DNA from: Glandiceps talaboti
Lineage: Eukaryota > Hemichordata > Enteropneusta > Spengelidae
DNA length: 47,500 nt
Direction of reading: 5' to 3'
Assembly: GCF_964340395.1 (NCBI RefSeq)
Contig: NC_135557.1
Coordinates: forward strand, 19,448,725-19,496,224
In this document: in pieces, positions 30,820 through 46,214 of the stretch
Numbering within the stretch: position 1 is the first letter of the stretch
Layout of the letters: each line of letters starts with the position of its first letter
Made by a program: the position numbers and the translations under genes
The notes under the pieces: generated by a model
What the model was told of the DNA's origin: nothing
What the model saw: only the letters and a program-made list of their open reading frames with translations
Database searches by the model: none

Positions 30820-31525
30820 ACAGTTTGTATTCGACTACATTTTATGACTATAAATTGAGAAGTTCCATAACAGTCATTGTTCATGTAATATCCAGTACTT
30901 TCGATTTTCTGAACAAAATCCAACAAAACAGAAAATAATTGAATCTGCGATATTTCGCTTTATTGTCGCTAAATACATCAAAACTACTGTTTATCCTTTT
31001 GGATAGAAAAACAAACAAACAAACGCATTCAAATGAATGCACACCTACATCTTACACGCACACATACACGCACACATACGTGCACTATACATACGTAGGT
31101 TACGTGTGAATAAATAAATTATCCGCCATTTTTGGTCAAATATTTGGTACTAAAATTTACATATTACATGTTTACAGTGACGACTGTTAAAATCGTAACA
31201 TTTATTTCGTCAGCGTTCCACGCCTGAATTTTTTTGTTGACTTTGAGTTGCTTTTGTAATTCAGAACTGATTATTTTTACATTTTTATTTTTATTTTGAT
31301 AAGTGTATTAGCTCTAGCTAATGAATTTATTTATTCGATGGTTGATTTGATGTTTACAATTTTCACAATTTTCACAAAATTCAAAATAATGAAATTACGC
31401 ATCTCTTGACAAAATAATTCGCGAACATTTAATGAAAAACAAATAATGAATGTCAGGAAGATTAGATGTAATTTTAAAATATTTTAATTGAGTTTGACGT
31501 CAGTGATTTACAACTTGAGATTTTT

Positions 31526-31593
31526 TACTGGGTCACCTTAGTTACTGGGTCACTATAGTTACTGGGTCACCATAGTTACTGTGTCGCAATAGT
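31526..31593 (+). repeat. 17-bp tandem repeat, 4 copies
   Basis: TACTGGGTCACCTTAGT repeated four times with 1-4 substitutions each, in the A/B intergenic region. Confidence 0.9.
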
Positions 31594-31730
31594 AATTGAA
31601 CCATCGTATTATCTGGTAATACTTCAGATTAGGGGAAGCGTGTTGTGGTGCAATTTACAATACAATACAATTTACATTTTCTATAAAAATATATCTTGTC
31701 TTGTCCTTTTTTTGTGTTTGTCATTATAAG

Positions 31731-31809
31731 TGTGTCTGTGTGTGTGTGTGTGTGTGTGCGTGCGCTTAAATTGTGTTGGAGAGACAAACAAAACAGAAGT
31801 TGAGAGAGA

Positions 31810-31877
<68 letters not shown>

Positions 31878-31995
31878 GAGACAGAGAGAGAGAGACAGAT
31901 AGACAGACAGACAAACACTCAGACAGACACTCATACAGACACATACACAGAGACAGACAGGCAGGCAGGCAAACATACAGACAGAGGCTGACAAA
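31731..31995. repeat. (TG)n, (GA)n and (GACA)n compound microsatellite
   Basis: (TG)n 31731-31764, a 38-bp unique bridge, then GA units passing gradually into GACA units. Intergenic. Confidence 0.95.
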
Positions 31996-33089
31996 GGAGG
32001 GAGAGACAGACAAACAGTGGAAAAAAGTAACATCTGTAAATGTGCGAGAGAGGCAGAAAAAGCGAGAGGGGGATTGGAAAATTAATTTATAAACGTACGC
32101 AACAAACAGACAGATATGGTTAGAATGAGGGGACTGGAACAGTCACGACTATTTGGTGTTACGATATATGGAACGATGGAAAGAGTGCCCTCAACGATGA
32201 TACTCCATTTCAAGTAAGGGGAGATAGGCGGTGAAAAGAGACAGACTGATTCACAGAAGTCGAAGAGACAGTCGCAGATAACCTAGCCTGAATAAAACAG
32301 ATTCGATTATTGAATGAACACCACATCAGGATAGTGAAAGCCAAGACGGTATATAGCATTAAACTCAAGGTATTGAATGAAACATTACTCTACCATCCGG
32401 AACTCAATTCCAATACCTATATCCAGAGGGAAGCTGGAAGGAGATGGTACACACTCACGTTTAGGTTTGTAAATCATCAATTAATTCCCATTTATCTACA
32501 GAAATCTTATGCAATTACACAGGACAATATAATAATATAATCACGATAACCTACAGTGAAATATGATAGTCCGTAATATGCCACTGAGGGCGCTATATAT
32601 AATGTTATCAAATATACTTTTCTATTTACTATTCAAAATTTTTATGGTCGCTGGTAGCATCATACAACAAAGATGTTCGAAGAATTAGCTACCAGGAAAC
32701 TATGTAAATGCGATTAATTTCACGATTTTGTAAATTAAATACACACGTCGGTTTGATCAGCCGACTCTCTCAAACAGAGAAACAGGAAAAGATCGTTTTA
32801 CAGATTCAATGTATCTTTAAAAAAAAAAAAAAATAAAAAAAATAAAAAAAAAATAAGAAGTAAATGTTCTTATATAATATACAATATACAGAAATACTCT
32901 CTTTCGTGTACATGTATATTTTTCGCGAAATAATTCCGAATATGGTTGCCAGAATTCTAACTAAAAAAATATTAAGATAAAGTTTTACATTTGTCGTCCA
33001 GTTTTGTAATCACTCTGAAAAGTACAGTCGGTCCTCATATTAGTGTAGTTCAAGTCGTGTTTCCATTCCACCGACAGGTGGCGCAAATG
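31996..33089. other. Gene B 3' flank, no gene seen
   Basis: Holds an A-rich run (32818-32860) and unremarkable AT-rich sequence; likely contains the gene B 3' UTR. The short open frame 32310-32540 has no recognisable domain. Confidence 0.5.
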
Positions 33090-33956
<867 letters not shown>

Positions 33957-34615
33957 CTAGAGGAAGCAAAGTGATGGAGAAGACTTTTATTATATTTATG
34001 AATTCACAACACAACTTGGACGGCAACATTTCATTATTGTTAAATAGCTGCAATTTATGACGTCACATTCCAGCATAAGAATGATCACCGTGTTTCAAAG
34101 TCCTTTTCCTATTTTTTGAAAGAAATGCTATCACTTGGTCGAGGATAAATCGCTACAAATTTTAGTACTCAAGATGGCGGATACCAACAGCCACTCAGTC
34201 GAGGATAAATCGCTGCATATTTTAGCACTCAAAAGGGTGGATAGTAGGTCTGACTCTCCAACATATTGAAAGTCATAACAATATAATAATAATAATAATA
34301 AATTGGTTTAGATGCAAATATTTCAAGTTTAAACAATCTGAAAAATCTTAGGTTGAACACAGTCTGTACAATAAACAAGCTTAATACACAAAACTGGTGT
34401 TCTTCTTGAAAGCCACTCATCATTTTGAAGTTAAATGCTATTTGACGTGGCTACGAAATCTACCTCGAGTTCGTAAAATAATAAACGAATTTGCAAATGG
34501 ATTTTAGAAATAAAAAACCGAATTATTGGTTGCATAAACTTGAATTAAATATGGAATAATTATTATAATCCTTAATTTAAAAAAAAAGATTTCATAAAAA
34601 ATCCTCAAAACTCAC
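33957..34615 (-). other. Gene B intron 2 (659 bp)
   Basis: A phase-0 intron, GTGAGT..CTCTAG, with no counterpart in gene A, where the same part of the protein is in one exon. It contains a two-unit tandem duplication (34132-34245), one TGACGTCA (34058-34065) and a short (TAA)n run near 34284. Confidence 0.85.
34132..34245 (+). repeat. Two-unit tandem duplication, period 60 bp
   Basis: CACTTGGTCGAGGATAAATC at 34132 is repeated as CACTCAGTCGAGGATAAATC at 34192, both followed by GCTRCAWATTTTAGYACTCAA. In gene B intron 2. Confidence 0.88.
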
Positions 34616-34860
34616 TTTAAATGATACATTTTCCATTTCCACTTCCTTTTCGGCGCTTCCCTGTCGCTTTGTAAGTAGATCGCCCTCAACGGTGTTATCA
34701 TATTTCATGTTCACTCCTTCAGTAATGTGTTCCTTGACAACGATCTCTATGGGACCAGTGCGTTCACACATTTCTTGACAATTCGTATACTGTAGTGTTG
34801 ATTTGGTCACTTTTGTTGTGTCATTTTCTTCACTGTCATCTGTCCCCCCTCTACTATCGT
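34616..34860 (-). CDS. ovo: Gene B exon 2: acidic/polar linker region
   Basis: The acceptor is TAATCATTGCAG, and the exon opens with DDSRGGTDDSEEN after the split Asp codon. It codes residues 51-132, rich in Asp, Glu, Thr and Lys, without a domain I recognise, and ends MENVSFK with donor AAA|GTGAGT in phase 0. It corresponds in position to the start of gene A exon 2, but the sequence is not obviously alignable. Family knowledge says the region between SNAG and fingers is poorly conserved. Support is the phase fit on both sides and good splice signals. Confidence 0.85.
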
Positions 34861-34959
34861 CTGCAATGATTACGGACATAAACAATTATTGTCTAAAATA
34901 CTTATATATGTAACTAGTAACTAAAGAAATAATAAGGCGAGTCAACTTTACATACTTAT

Positions 34960-35442
34960 AATATAGTAATACAAGAGAGAAACTATGACTAGACGTATAT
35001 ACAGACCACCAGACAGAAAGACAGCCCTCAAATTAGATGGAAGCGCCAACTGGCAACACTCATTTACAAATCCGTAACAGGTAATGCACCTAGTTACCTC
35101 ACTGAAATGTTCAATCTTTCCAACCAAATTCATCTTCATAACGCAAGACAGGCCAGTAAAGGTAACATATACATCCCTACAGTTAAAACTGAATAATGGA
35201 AACGGGCATTTCACTATAGTGGTGCTGTTCTATGGAACAATTTACCGCTATCCATAAGATCGGCCCCGAATCCATCGATATGTAGTCTGGTAATGTAATT
35301 GGATATCTTTAAAGTACACAGTAAGTTTTTGGGGGCTAGTTTGTCCCTTGTGTTTGTTTTTCTATGTACGTAATCTTGCAATAGGTTCCATTGGGAGAAC
35401 AGATGGTGTCTGTATATGAAAGATTTATAAAATAAAATAAGA
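34960..35442 (+). mobile_element. LINE 3' end (reverse transcriptase C-terminus remnant), antisense in gene B intron 1
   Basis: From 35035 the frame reads RWKRQLATLIYKSVTGNAPS, YLTEMFNLSNQIHLHNARQ, ASKGNIYIPTVKTE, a stop, WKRAFHYSGAVLWNNLPLSI. This matches the conserved tail of non-LTR ORF2 proteins (YKxxxGxAPxYL, HxxRQA..xxxxxPxxxTExxKRxFxYxGAxxWNxLP). Two in-frame stops show it is dead. The 3' UTR ends ATAAAATAAAATAAGAA and runs straight into (GACA)n. It is a different family or region from the LINE at 25655. Confidence 0.88.
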
Positions 35443-35509
<67 letters not shown>

Positions 35510-35684
35510 AAGAAAGACAAACAAACAAACAAACAAACACGCAAACAAACAAACAAACAAACAAACAAACAGACAGATAGATAGATAGACAGATAAGCAA
35601 GCAAGGAGGCAGGCAGATGCGCGCACGCACACACACAAACAAACAGACAGACAGGCAGACAGACAGACAGACAGACAGACAGAC
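35443..35684. repeat. (GACA)n/(AAAC)n compound microsatellite
   Basis: GACA units, then AAAC units, then GATA, then GACA again. It begins exactly where the LINE 3' end stops. Confidence 0.97.
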
Positions 35685-36196
35685 CCAAGCGCGCCCCTAT
35701 ACATACTAATACACTCATTTACAAACAAATGAATGCATGATCTGGAAACATTTTATTGTATGAAATCCTTAAAAATGTTTGGTGTAGGTGATGTCTTTAC
35801 TTTGACTATAACGATAGATACAACCCTTCTTACACGTCGTACAATTTACAACAACACATCGTTGTGTTATCGTCAATGGTTTAGTCAATAACATCGTTAA
35901 AATTCACATGCTATTTAAAGTTCAGGAATTTGAAGTGCCCGCAACTTTAAAGATATTTTAATATACTTAGTATTTACAACTTAGGGTTTAGACATAGATC
36001 AAGTGCTATTGTATACTAATATCATTGGAATGTGTCAGTGATGTCTCATTGGCACCGACAACCACTCTGTGTCAAAAGGCCGTAATAACTCCAGAAATCT
36101 TTGTGACTTTTCTGTGTTTGCTGCTCTAATGATAACTTCCAATTCAAGTAGTGCCCTTTGTGGTTGAAGTTAAAGAGAAAGTGAAATCGAAAATTA

Positions 36197-36300
<104 letters not shown>

Positions 36301-36489
36301 GCAGTTTCGTCATCCTCAGGGACCAATATTTAAACCTAGTCGATTTTATCACTATTTCTAAATTTCAACATAAATCTAGGAATACACGGATTGGCGTGCA
36401 TGTGTCCTTCAAGATATAACACCTTCGTGTAAGGTTTGAAAGACATCGGATATTGCATGTCTGAGAAATTACGTATTGTGGACGGACAG

Positions 36490-36633
<144 letters not shown>

Positions 36634-36870
36634 CAATGGTTCAGTGTTTTGGTACTTCAAGTAAGTGGTATAAACGATAACACACCTAGTAGTACACAAA
36701 TCTCGAGAAGGCGTCTTCAAAAGCAAAACGCCAGATGTCTCTTTTTACAATGCTCCTTAATCTAAAATGCCTCATTTTTGTTTTCACAAAAATTCAAACC
36801 AGAATTTAGTACCCTTCAAACATCTACTTCAAAAAACAACTGTGAAAATCTGCATGTGATGATATTGCTA

Positions 36871-36957
36871 TTTGAAGTGTTCGGTAGTGGTTTGAATGTA
36901 CAGAGATTTGAAGTGTTCGGTAGTTTGAAGTGTTCGGTAGTTTAAAGTGTTCTGTAG
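36871..36957 (+). repeat. 17-bp repeat TTTGAAGTGTTCGGTAG, four copies
   Basis: Copies at 36871, 36907, 36924 and 36941; the last three are contiguous and the first is separated by 19 bases. Two substitutions in the last copy. Confidence 0.92.
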
Positions 36958-37865
36958 TTTTTTTATGGACTTTGTGTCAGTACAAGTTCATTGGCAAGAT
37001 TAACATCTCTAATTTGTGTTTAACTAAAACTTAATATTTCGTACAATTACAAAATAGCAAAAAATTTGGGTAATGAAATCAATTTTGGCGGGAAATTCGG
37101 CCAAGTCTCCCACTAAAGTATTTATGTGTTCATCACAGGATTGCTCAAACTTTCGGGCCTTATTCTTTCTTTCTTTGAATAAAATATGTTTTGAATCACA
37201 ATATGTGGGTTCTTGAGAGTGAAAATAACCCGAGTGAGTTATTCGGCAACAGTCCGGTGAACGCTTATAGCCCTTGGAAGACAACATAACTGCGAAACAA
37301 TGTTGAATAGACAGTTTCCTTTACAAAACTAAGAATGATGAGTGAATGAATAACAAAATCAGCAAACATGATTTGAAAAAATATGGGAAAAAATCTCCCA
37401 AGGGACTGGTGCCAATCTAGGATCATCAGAATTAACAAATTTCGGCGAAGTGATATTCCGTACTTACGGTGAAGAGTTGTGTTATTAGTGTAGCCATTAA
37501 GACAAGACTTTTGTTTGTGACCACTTCACAGATTTCAAGTTGCCAGGCAACGGTTTCCTCACCCAAATTTTGATAATCATCTCGTGTGAAATAAGCTTGG
37601 TATAAATCACGTGACTCGAAGATGTACGTATTACGAGTGACAAATGTATCTAACTATCACTATAGTAACGGACTCTAACATATGTAGCATTATATTTATG
37701 CAAATTTAACGAATAAATGAAATTATTTGAATGTACCAATATTAGGATCGAAACCAAACGCCCATGCGCACAACGTTGTAAGCTAATGTTTGGTTGTATT
37801 CTAGGACAATATAGTCAGGTATAAGGATATATATACATATATATATTATTCTATATATATATAAT

Positions 37866-37995
37866 ATAACACAGTATCAAGCAAGCTAAACAGGAGCCGT
37901 TCCACCGGCTTTCACGCTGTTGCCGTCGCTGATGATCGCAACAGCGTGAAACACTGTGTAACGGCTCCTGTGTATCTTACTTGATACTGTGTTAT
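37866..37995. repeat. 130-bp foldback element with 58-bp arms
   Basis: The left arm 37866-37923 (starts ATAACACAGTATCAAG, ends TTTCACGCTGTTGC) pairs with the right arm 37938-37995 with roughly seven mismatches, leaving a 14-base loop. It is GC-richer than its surroundings and flanked by AT-rich simple sequence, as if inserted into a (TA)n region. Confidence 0.93.
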
Positions 37996-38053
37996 TTATA
38001 CCACTCGACATACATATGTATTGAGCACTGTTTTCTCCAACATACATATATAC

Positions 38054-41297
<3,244 letters not shown>

Positions 41298-41894
41298 GCA
41301 AACAGTTTCAACCAGTGCAGCTTTGAATTCCGTCCTAATAGAGTTACATGTTCATATAACGTGTCGTCAAAGAGGCTATTTCTATCCCATCAAGTTATTA
41401 TGATATAACCATAGCATGACCTCCCCCCTCACTTTCTGCTTTTCAATAGCACTAATAGTAGTGGTAGTAAAACTATGTATAAATTACATCTCCATAACTA
41501 GCAACTAACGCTTGTGCTAACCATCTCTTGTAAATAAATGTAGTATCCATATTTTGTCTTTTTGCAAATCAGTACACGTCATGTGATAATTACTTCACCG
41601 ATTACACTTGTTTTCATTCCCATTTGAAGTGTCCGGATACAGACGTACAGACAATAACTGCATATCCTGAGGCTAACCCCTATCAAAGACTGACTTATTG
41701 TGTGTTTTGGAACTAGTTATCTTTTCAGACACAATGTACCCGTCTAACCCCAGACAACTATGTAGAACTATTGAATTAATTAGGCTTAAACGACAATCTA
41801 TTCAGTTTTGGACCAACCTCGTGAATTGGAAGAAAAACGAAGGAGCGATATTGATTTATACACAGAGTAAGATAGAGATAGAGTAGATTGGTAT

Positions 41895-41895
<1 letters not shown>

Positions 41896-41987
<92 letters not shown>

Positions 41988-42110
41988 CAGACATACATAC
42001 ATACATACATACATACATACATACATACATACATACATACATACAAACAGACATACATACAGACAGACAGACATACATACATACATACATACATACATAC
42101 ATACATACAT

Positions 42111-42161
<51 letters not shown>

Positions 42162-42234
42162 TACATCCATACATACATACATACATACATACATACATAC
42201 ATACATACATACATACATACATACATACATACAA
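41896..42234. repeat. (GATA)n-(CATA)n-(CAGA)n-(CATA)n compound microsatellite
   Basis: Blocks in order: GATA to about 41986, CATA with CAGA insertions, pure CAGA 42111-42160, CATA to the end. Confidence 0.97.
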
Positions 42235-45200
42235 ACGAATTTAAGTATTTGTAGTGCGTCACCATTTTTACTTTCATTTGCAGTGGACAAACATGACTTT
42301 GCGATTGGTTGTATTGGATGTATGCCAATGTGTTTGTTTCCAGTGTTTGTAGATTAGTAATCTAAGTTGGCCGTATCAGGACAATCTAAGTAATCACACA
42401 CCTTTTAGAGTCAACGGTCAAGAGAATGTAAAACGTATATGTCTTCCCTACTTGGTGGAATATTGTAACACGATCCGTCTTTACAAAGCTATTCATAGGA
42501 GCAAAGTTTACACAAAGTTCACTGACTTAAAGGGGACAATTATGAGTTGGAGTGTTTATCGACTTGTTGATAGATTAGATCTGTTTGTCCATTTTATGAA
42601 TGACGTATACGCTTCTTTCAGGTGTTGTCAAAACAAAAATGATAAACACTTGTAAGTACACGTAACCGAGAAATTACGAAGCTCAGGTATACCGCTAGGC
42701 TATTCTAGTATTGAAAAGTACACCCTCGAATATCGTTTCCTGAGGTAGACTGCTTTTAGTGTGTATGTGAGGGGGTTGAGTTCGGATGGGATGGTGGGGC
42801 AGTGTGTATTTACTAAAACCCTACTAAAGTTGAATGCGTCTCAAGGACAAATTTCTTTGAAAATCAAAGTTCTTCAATCTTTTCAAATTTATCATACCAA
42901 AATTTTCTTCTGGTCCCATAATTTTTTTTAGGAAATCATGGTATTTGTTTTCAAAGAAATCGAGGTATCATCTTTATATTTCCATACTTCTAATTAACAC
43001 AGTATTCAGCGGCCATATTGGATTCTCAAATTGCATATCATTTTATATCTATTTCTCAAAAATTGTATGATGACACCTGATTCTGTTCTTGATTTTGATC
43101 AATGAGAATAAGTTGGATTTTTCTTGAACAAAGGTAAAGTTTAAAGATATTTCTCTTTAATTCCGAGGGACATTCTAATGTGATATTATAACTCCTACGA
43201 ATACTACATTCAGTATTATAGTATTAATGTGGCCATATGGATGAGGATTGGGTATTTAATTTGGATTTTTAAATTATAAAACAATTTTATCATGGCTTCC
43301 TACTTGAAAAATCAATGTGAAACAACATTGACAAAGTCTATATTTGTAACTCAATACATTGCAAAAAAGTTTTAAAAATGAGTAAAGAGTTCGTTATTGT
43401 GTTATTGTACGTAAAACAACGAACATTTTACACATTTATTTATCTTTTGCAATTTATTGAGAATTTACAAATATGGATTATTATATACTTTGGCCTAACA
43501 TGAAATGGAACTGTGCACAAACAAAAAACAACAACAAACAAACAAACAAACAAAAACCAGTTGGTTGAAATCTTACTCTATATGCAAAATGATACACTCC
43601 TATTACGTTTACGTACTTTAGCTTACTTCACTAATCCGCTCTCTTAAAGGAGATTTTTAAAGTCACGTGATCTTAAATACCCGCCAACGCCACGGTCTGT
43701 TGTTGACTTGTTTTGTTTGTATGTATGTATAAACACTGGCGCTGTGTGTTGATGCTCATTGAATATTCCTACTTGACGGAACACGAGTAGTATCCTCTTT
43801 ATTTGTACACACCCTCAATTCCAAATGTTAGATGTGCGGTCTCTTTTTAATCACAGCTGTGCGTAGCAGAACACGTACTCAATAAATGACGCGGGAAATT
43901 TCAAGTTATTTTAACAAACAAACCTGAATGCGGGTGCGTTCACAAGTGTTTGATGTCTGGCAACGAGATATATGAATCACTTTAGGGATGAAAAAAACAA
44001 AACATAATTTGATATCTTTGTTTTGGTAGCCCCTCCTTCTGAAGTTTTTATGTTCATTTCAAATAGAAATTGACCCGGCAAGTCGATCTTGTCATCGTGA
44101 AAGACTGCGATCATCAATTATGAAGATTCTAGGCGACATGTGTGTATGTGACATCAATAGATAATAGCAAAATTGGGAATCATAGACATGGGTAAATTCT
44201 CCGAACAAAATTTTCCAAAAATATACACTTTTCCCACAAGTATTGTCGTCTTGGGTAAACTCTGGCATTCATTTGAAATATCGGACAAAGTACTTTCCTT
44301 GTCCGTTTGACCACTATTTAGTACCAGCGAACACTAGTTAGACTAGAAGGCATTGTGATTTAAAGAAGGTCGACCAACACCAGCCAGGACAACGGTAGTA
44401 CGGTACAATTAATTCTGCCCGAGGGAATATGGCGATTTCATAGAGAGTATGGGATTCACATTAGTCAATTCTCAAAGTGACATTTCACCCATTACTGTTT
44501 AAACTCCGACTTCCCGCCTTTCCATACTCGTTCAGATTTCCCTTTGCCACTGTTTTGCCTAAACGGCAGATATGTACTGTCAAGCTATCGAATAACGTCC
44601 ACTAACCTGTAATCAAACCTAGCACACTAAACTTTAAGCAGTTTTACCATACTGAAAGAGGAAACACTATACACGTCAATTTTTTTTTTTAGATTTTCAA
44701 ATCTTGATACGCGTGAAGTGGTTATTGTCGTAACTATGTCAGCCAGGGTTAACGTCGTTAGCACTGCATTATAGTGCAATTTACGTGATTATATATATAT
44801 ATATATATAGTTATATCTCGGGTTGTTTTGTTTTGTTTTGCTTTGCCTGAAAGTATTGCAACATCTAGTATGGGCTAGTGTGTCTCTGTGTGTGCTTGTG
44901 CGGGTGGGTGTGGTAGTGATCAGAACAGTAGCGACTTACAAGCTTAGTACACATGTAGTAGAGATAAGCACTAAATTGTTGTTGGTATTGGTGACGAGAA
45001 TGAAGACGTAGGAAGGTTATAGGAGGCCGACAACAACCTGGTCGATATAACCCATAGAGTTATACGTTAACAATATTATATCATGTCATTTGCATGGTAG
45101 TGCTGGTGGTGATGATTCCAACCAGAACTCTCTTTCACGAAAACACGAAAGAGTTTGTCAATTTCTATGCAGAACTTGTCTACATACTTTGTCACTACCA

Positions 45201-45357
45201 CTACCAGTGACTGTAGATGTTTTCCATATTTTTACGCTGATCATTTTCATTGCACCATTGAGTATCCTATACGTTCCTGAGAGTTGTCGCCATGCTACCC
45301 TTGTATGTAATAATTTTTAAAAACTAGAATTGAACTTGAATAAATGTTCCCTCAAAA
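42235..45357. other. Gene B intron 1 interior, nothing recognised
   Basis: Unique AT-rich sequence with short (AAAC)n (43528-43553) and (AT)n (44787-44808) runs only. Confidence 0.5.
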
Positions 45358-45415
<58 letters not shown>

Positions 45416-45494
45416 GTGGTGGTGGTGGTGGTGGTGGTGATGGTGGTGATGGTGATGGTGATGGTGATGATGATGATGATGATGATGGTGGTGG

Positions 45495-45535
<41 letters not shown>

Positions 45536-45539
45536 GCGG

Positions 45540-45619
<80 letters not shown>
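45358..45619. repeat. (GAT)n/(GGT)n microsatellite
   Basis: About 262 bp of GAT units with interspersed GGT blocks. Frames through it (poly-His, poly-Met, poly-Ile, poly-Ser) are artefacts. Confidence 0.97.
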
Positions 45620-46063
45620 CTGATAAACCACACAATGAATCTAGATACATTCGATTTGTCTTCTCTTTATCAGTCCAAAGTCTTCATATTACTCCATCAA
45701 CTTAACTTTAACCCAATTTGTTTTATTTGATGAAATGCTAGACGCAAATTACAGCTTGTACTGTAACGGATATCGATACCTTGAAAGTGACACCGCACAC
45801 TAAGTATACATAGCGGCAACTAACCGATATTACCGCTGATACACGAGTTTCCTTTAGTATGGCATTTATTAACAGAAACAGAGAAACAAAATCACTAAAC
45901 TACAGCAACAACAAAAATCGCGCTTTTTAAACACCAACAAGAACTATCGAACTTTATAAAACTTTTGAAAAACTGTGACATTTTCTATTCTAGTGTAAAA
46001 GCAAATGAGTACAGTTCTCCTATAAAGGTCTATACAATGTATCAGGGGAAGTTTCCTACCCAC

Positions 46064-46214
46064 CTTGCATTAGGCAATTTCGGCTTTCCACTTCCAACGG
46101 TAAATTATATGCAGTATACGTGTCACACATGTAACTTGTAACTTGTGGTCTGCACTTGTGCGCTCCACCATGCGATGTATAACGGGACTTTCGCACCAGA
46201 AAAGATCTTGGCAT
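46064..46214 (-). CDS. ovo: Gene B exon 1: canonical SNAG domain
   Basis: On the minus strand ATG at 46214-46212 opens MPRSFLVRKSRYTSHGG, an exact SNAG motif of the kind found in OVOL, Snail and Gfi proteins. An in-frame TGA at 46247-46245, eleven codons upstream, and an A at -3 fix the start. Fifty codons are read, then CAAG|GTGGGT gives a donor at 46064/46063 leaving one base. That base joins AC at 34860-34859 to make GAC (Asp51), the same arrangement as exon 1 to exon 2 of gene A. A longer overlapping frame on the same strand (46070-46297) is out of frame with this and is not the gene. Confidence 0.92.

Noticed and set aside
32310-32540. 76-residue ORF downstream of gene B
   Set aside because: No family motif, no splice context, and AT-rich composition like the flanks.
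41896-42234. CRISPR-like alternation of repeats and spacers
   Set aside because: Blocks are pure tetranucleotide microsatellites in a eukaryotic intron, with no unique spacers.
45317-45730. Poly-His, poly-Met, poly-Ile and poly-Ser ORFs
   Set aside because: All four are frames of one (GAT)n/(GGT)n microsatellite.
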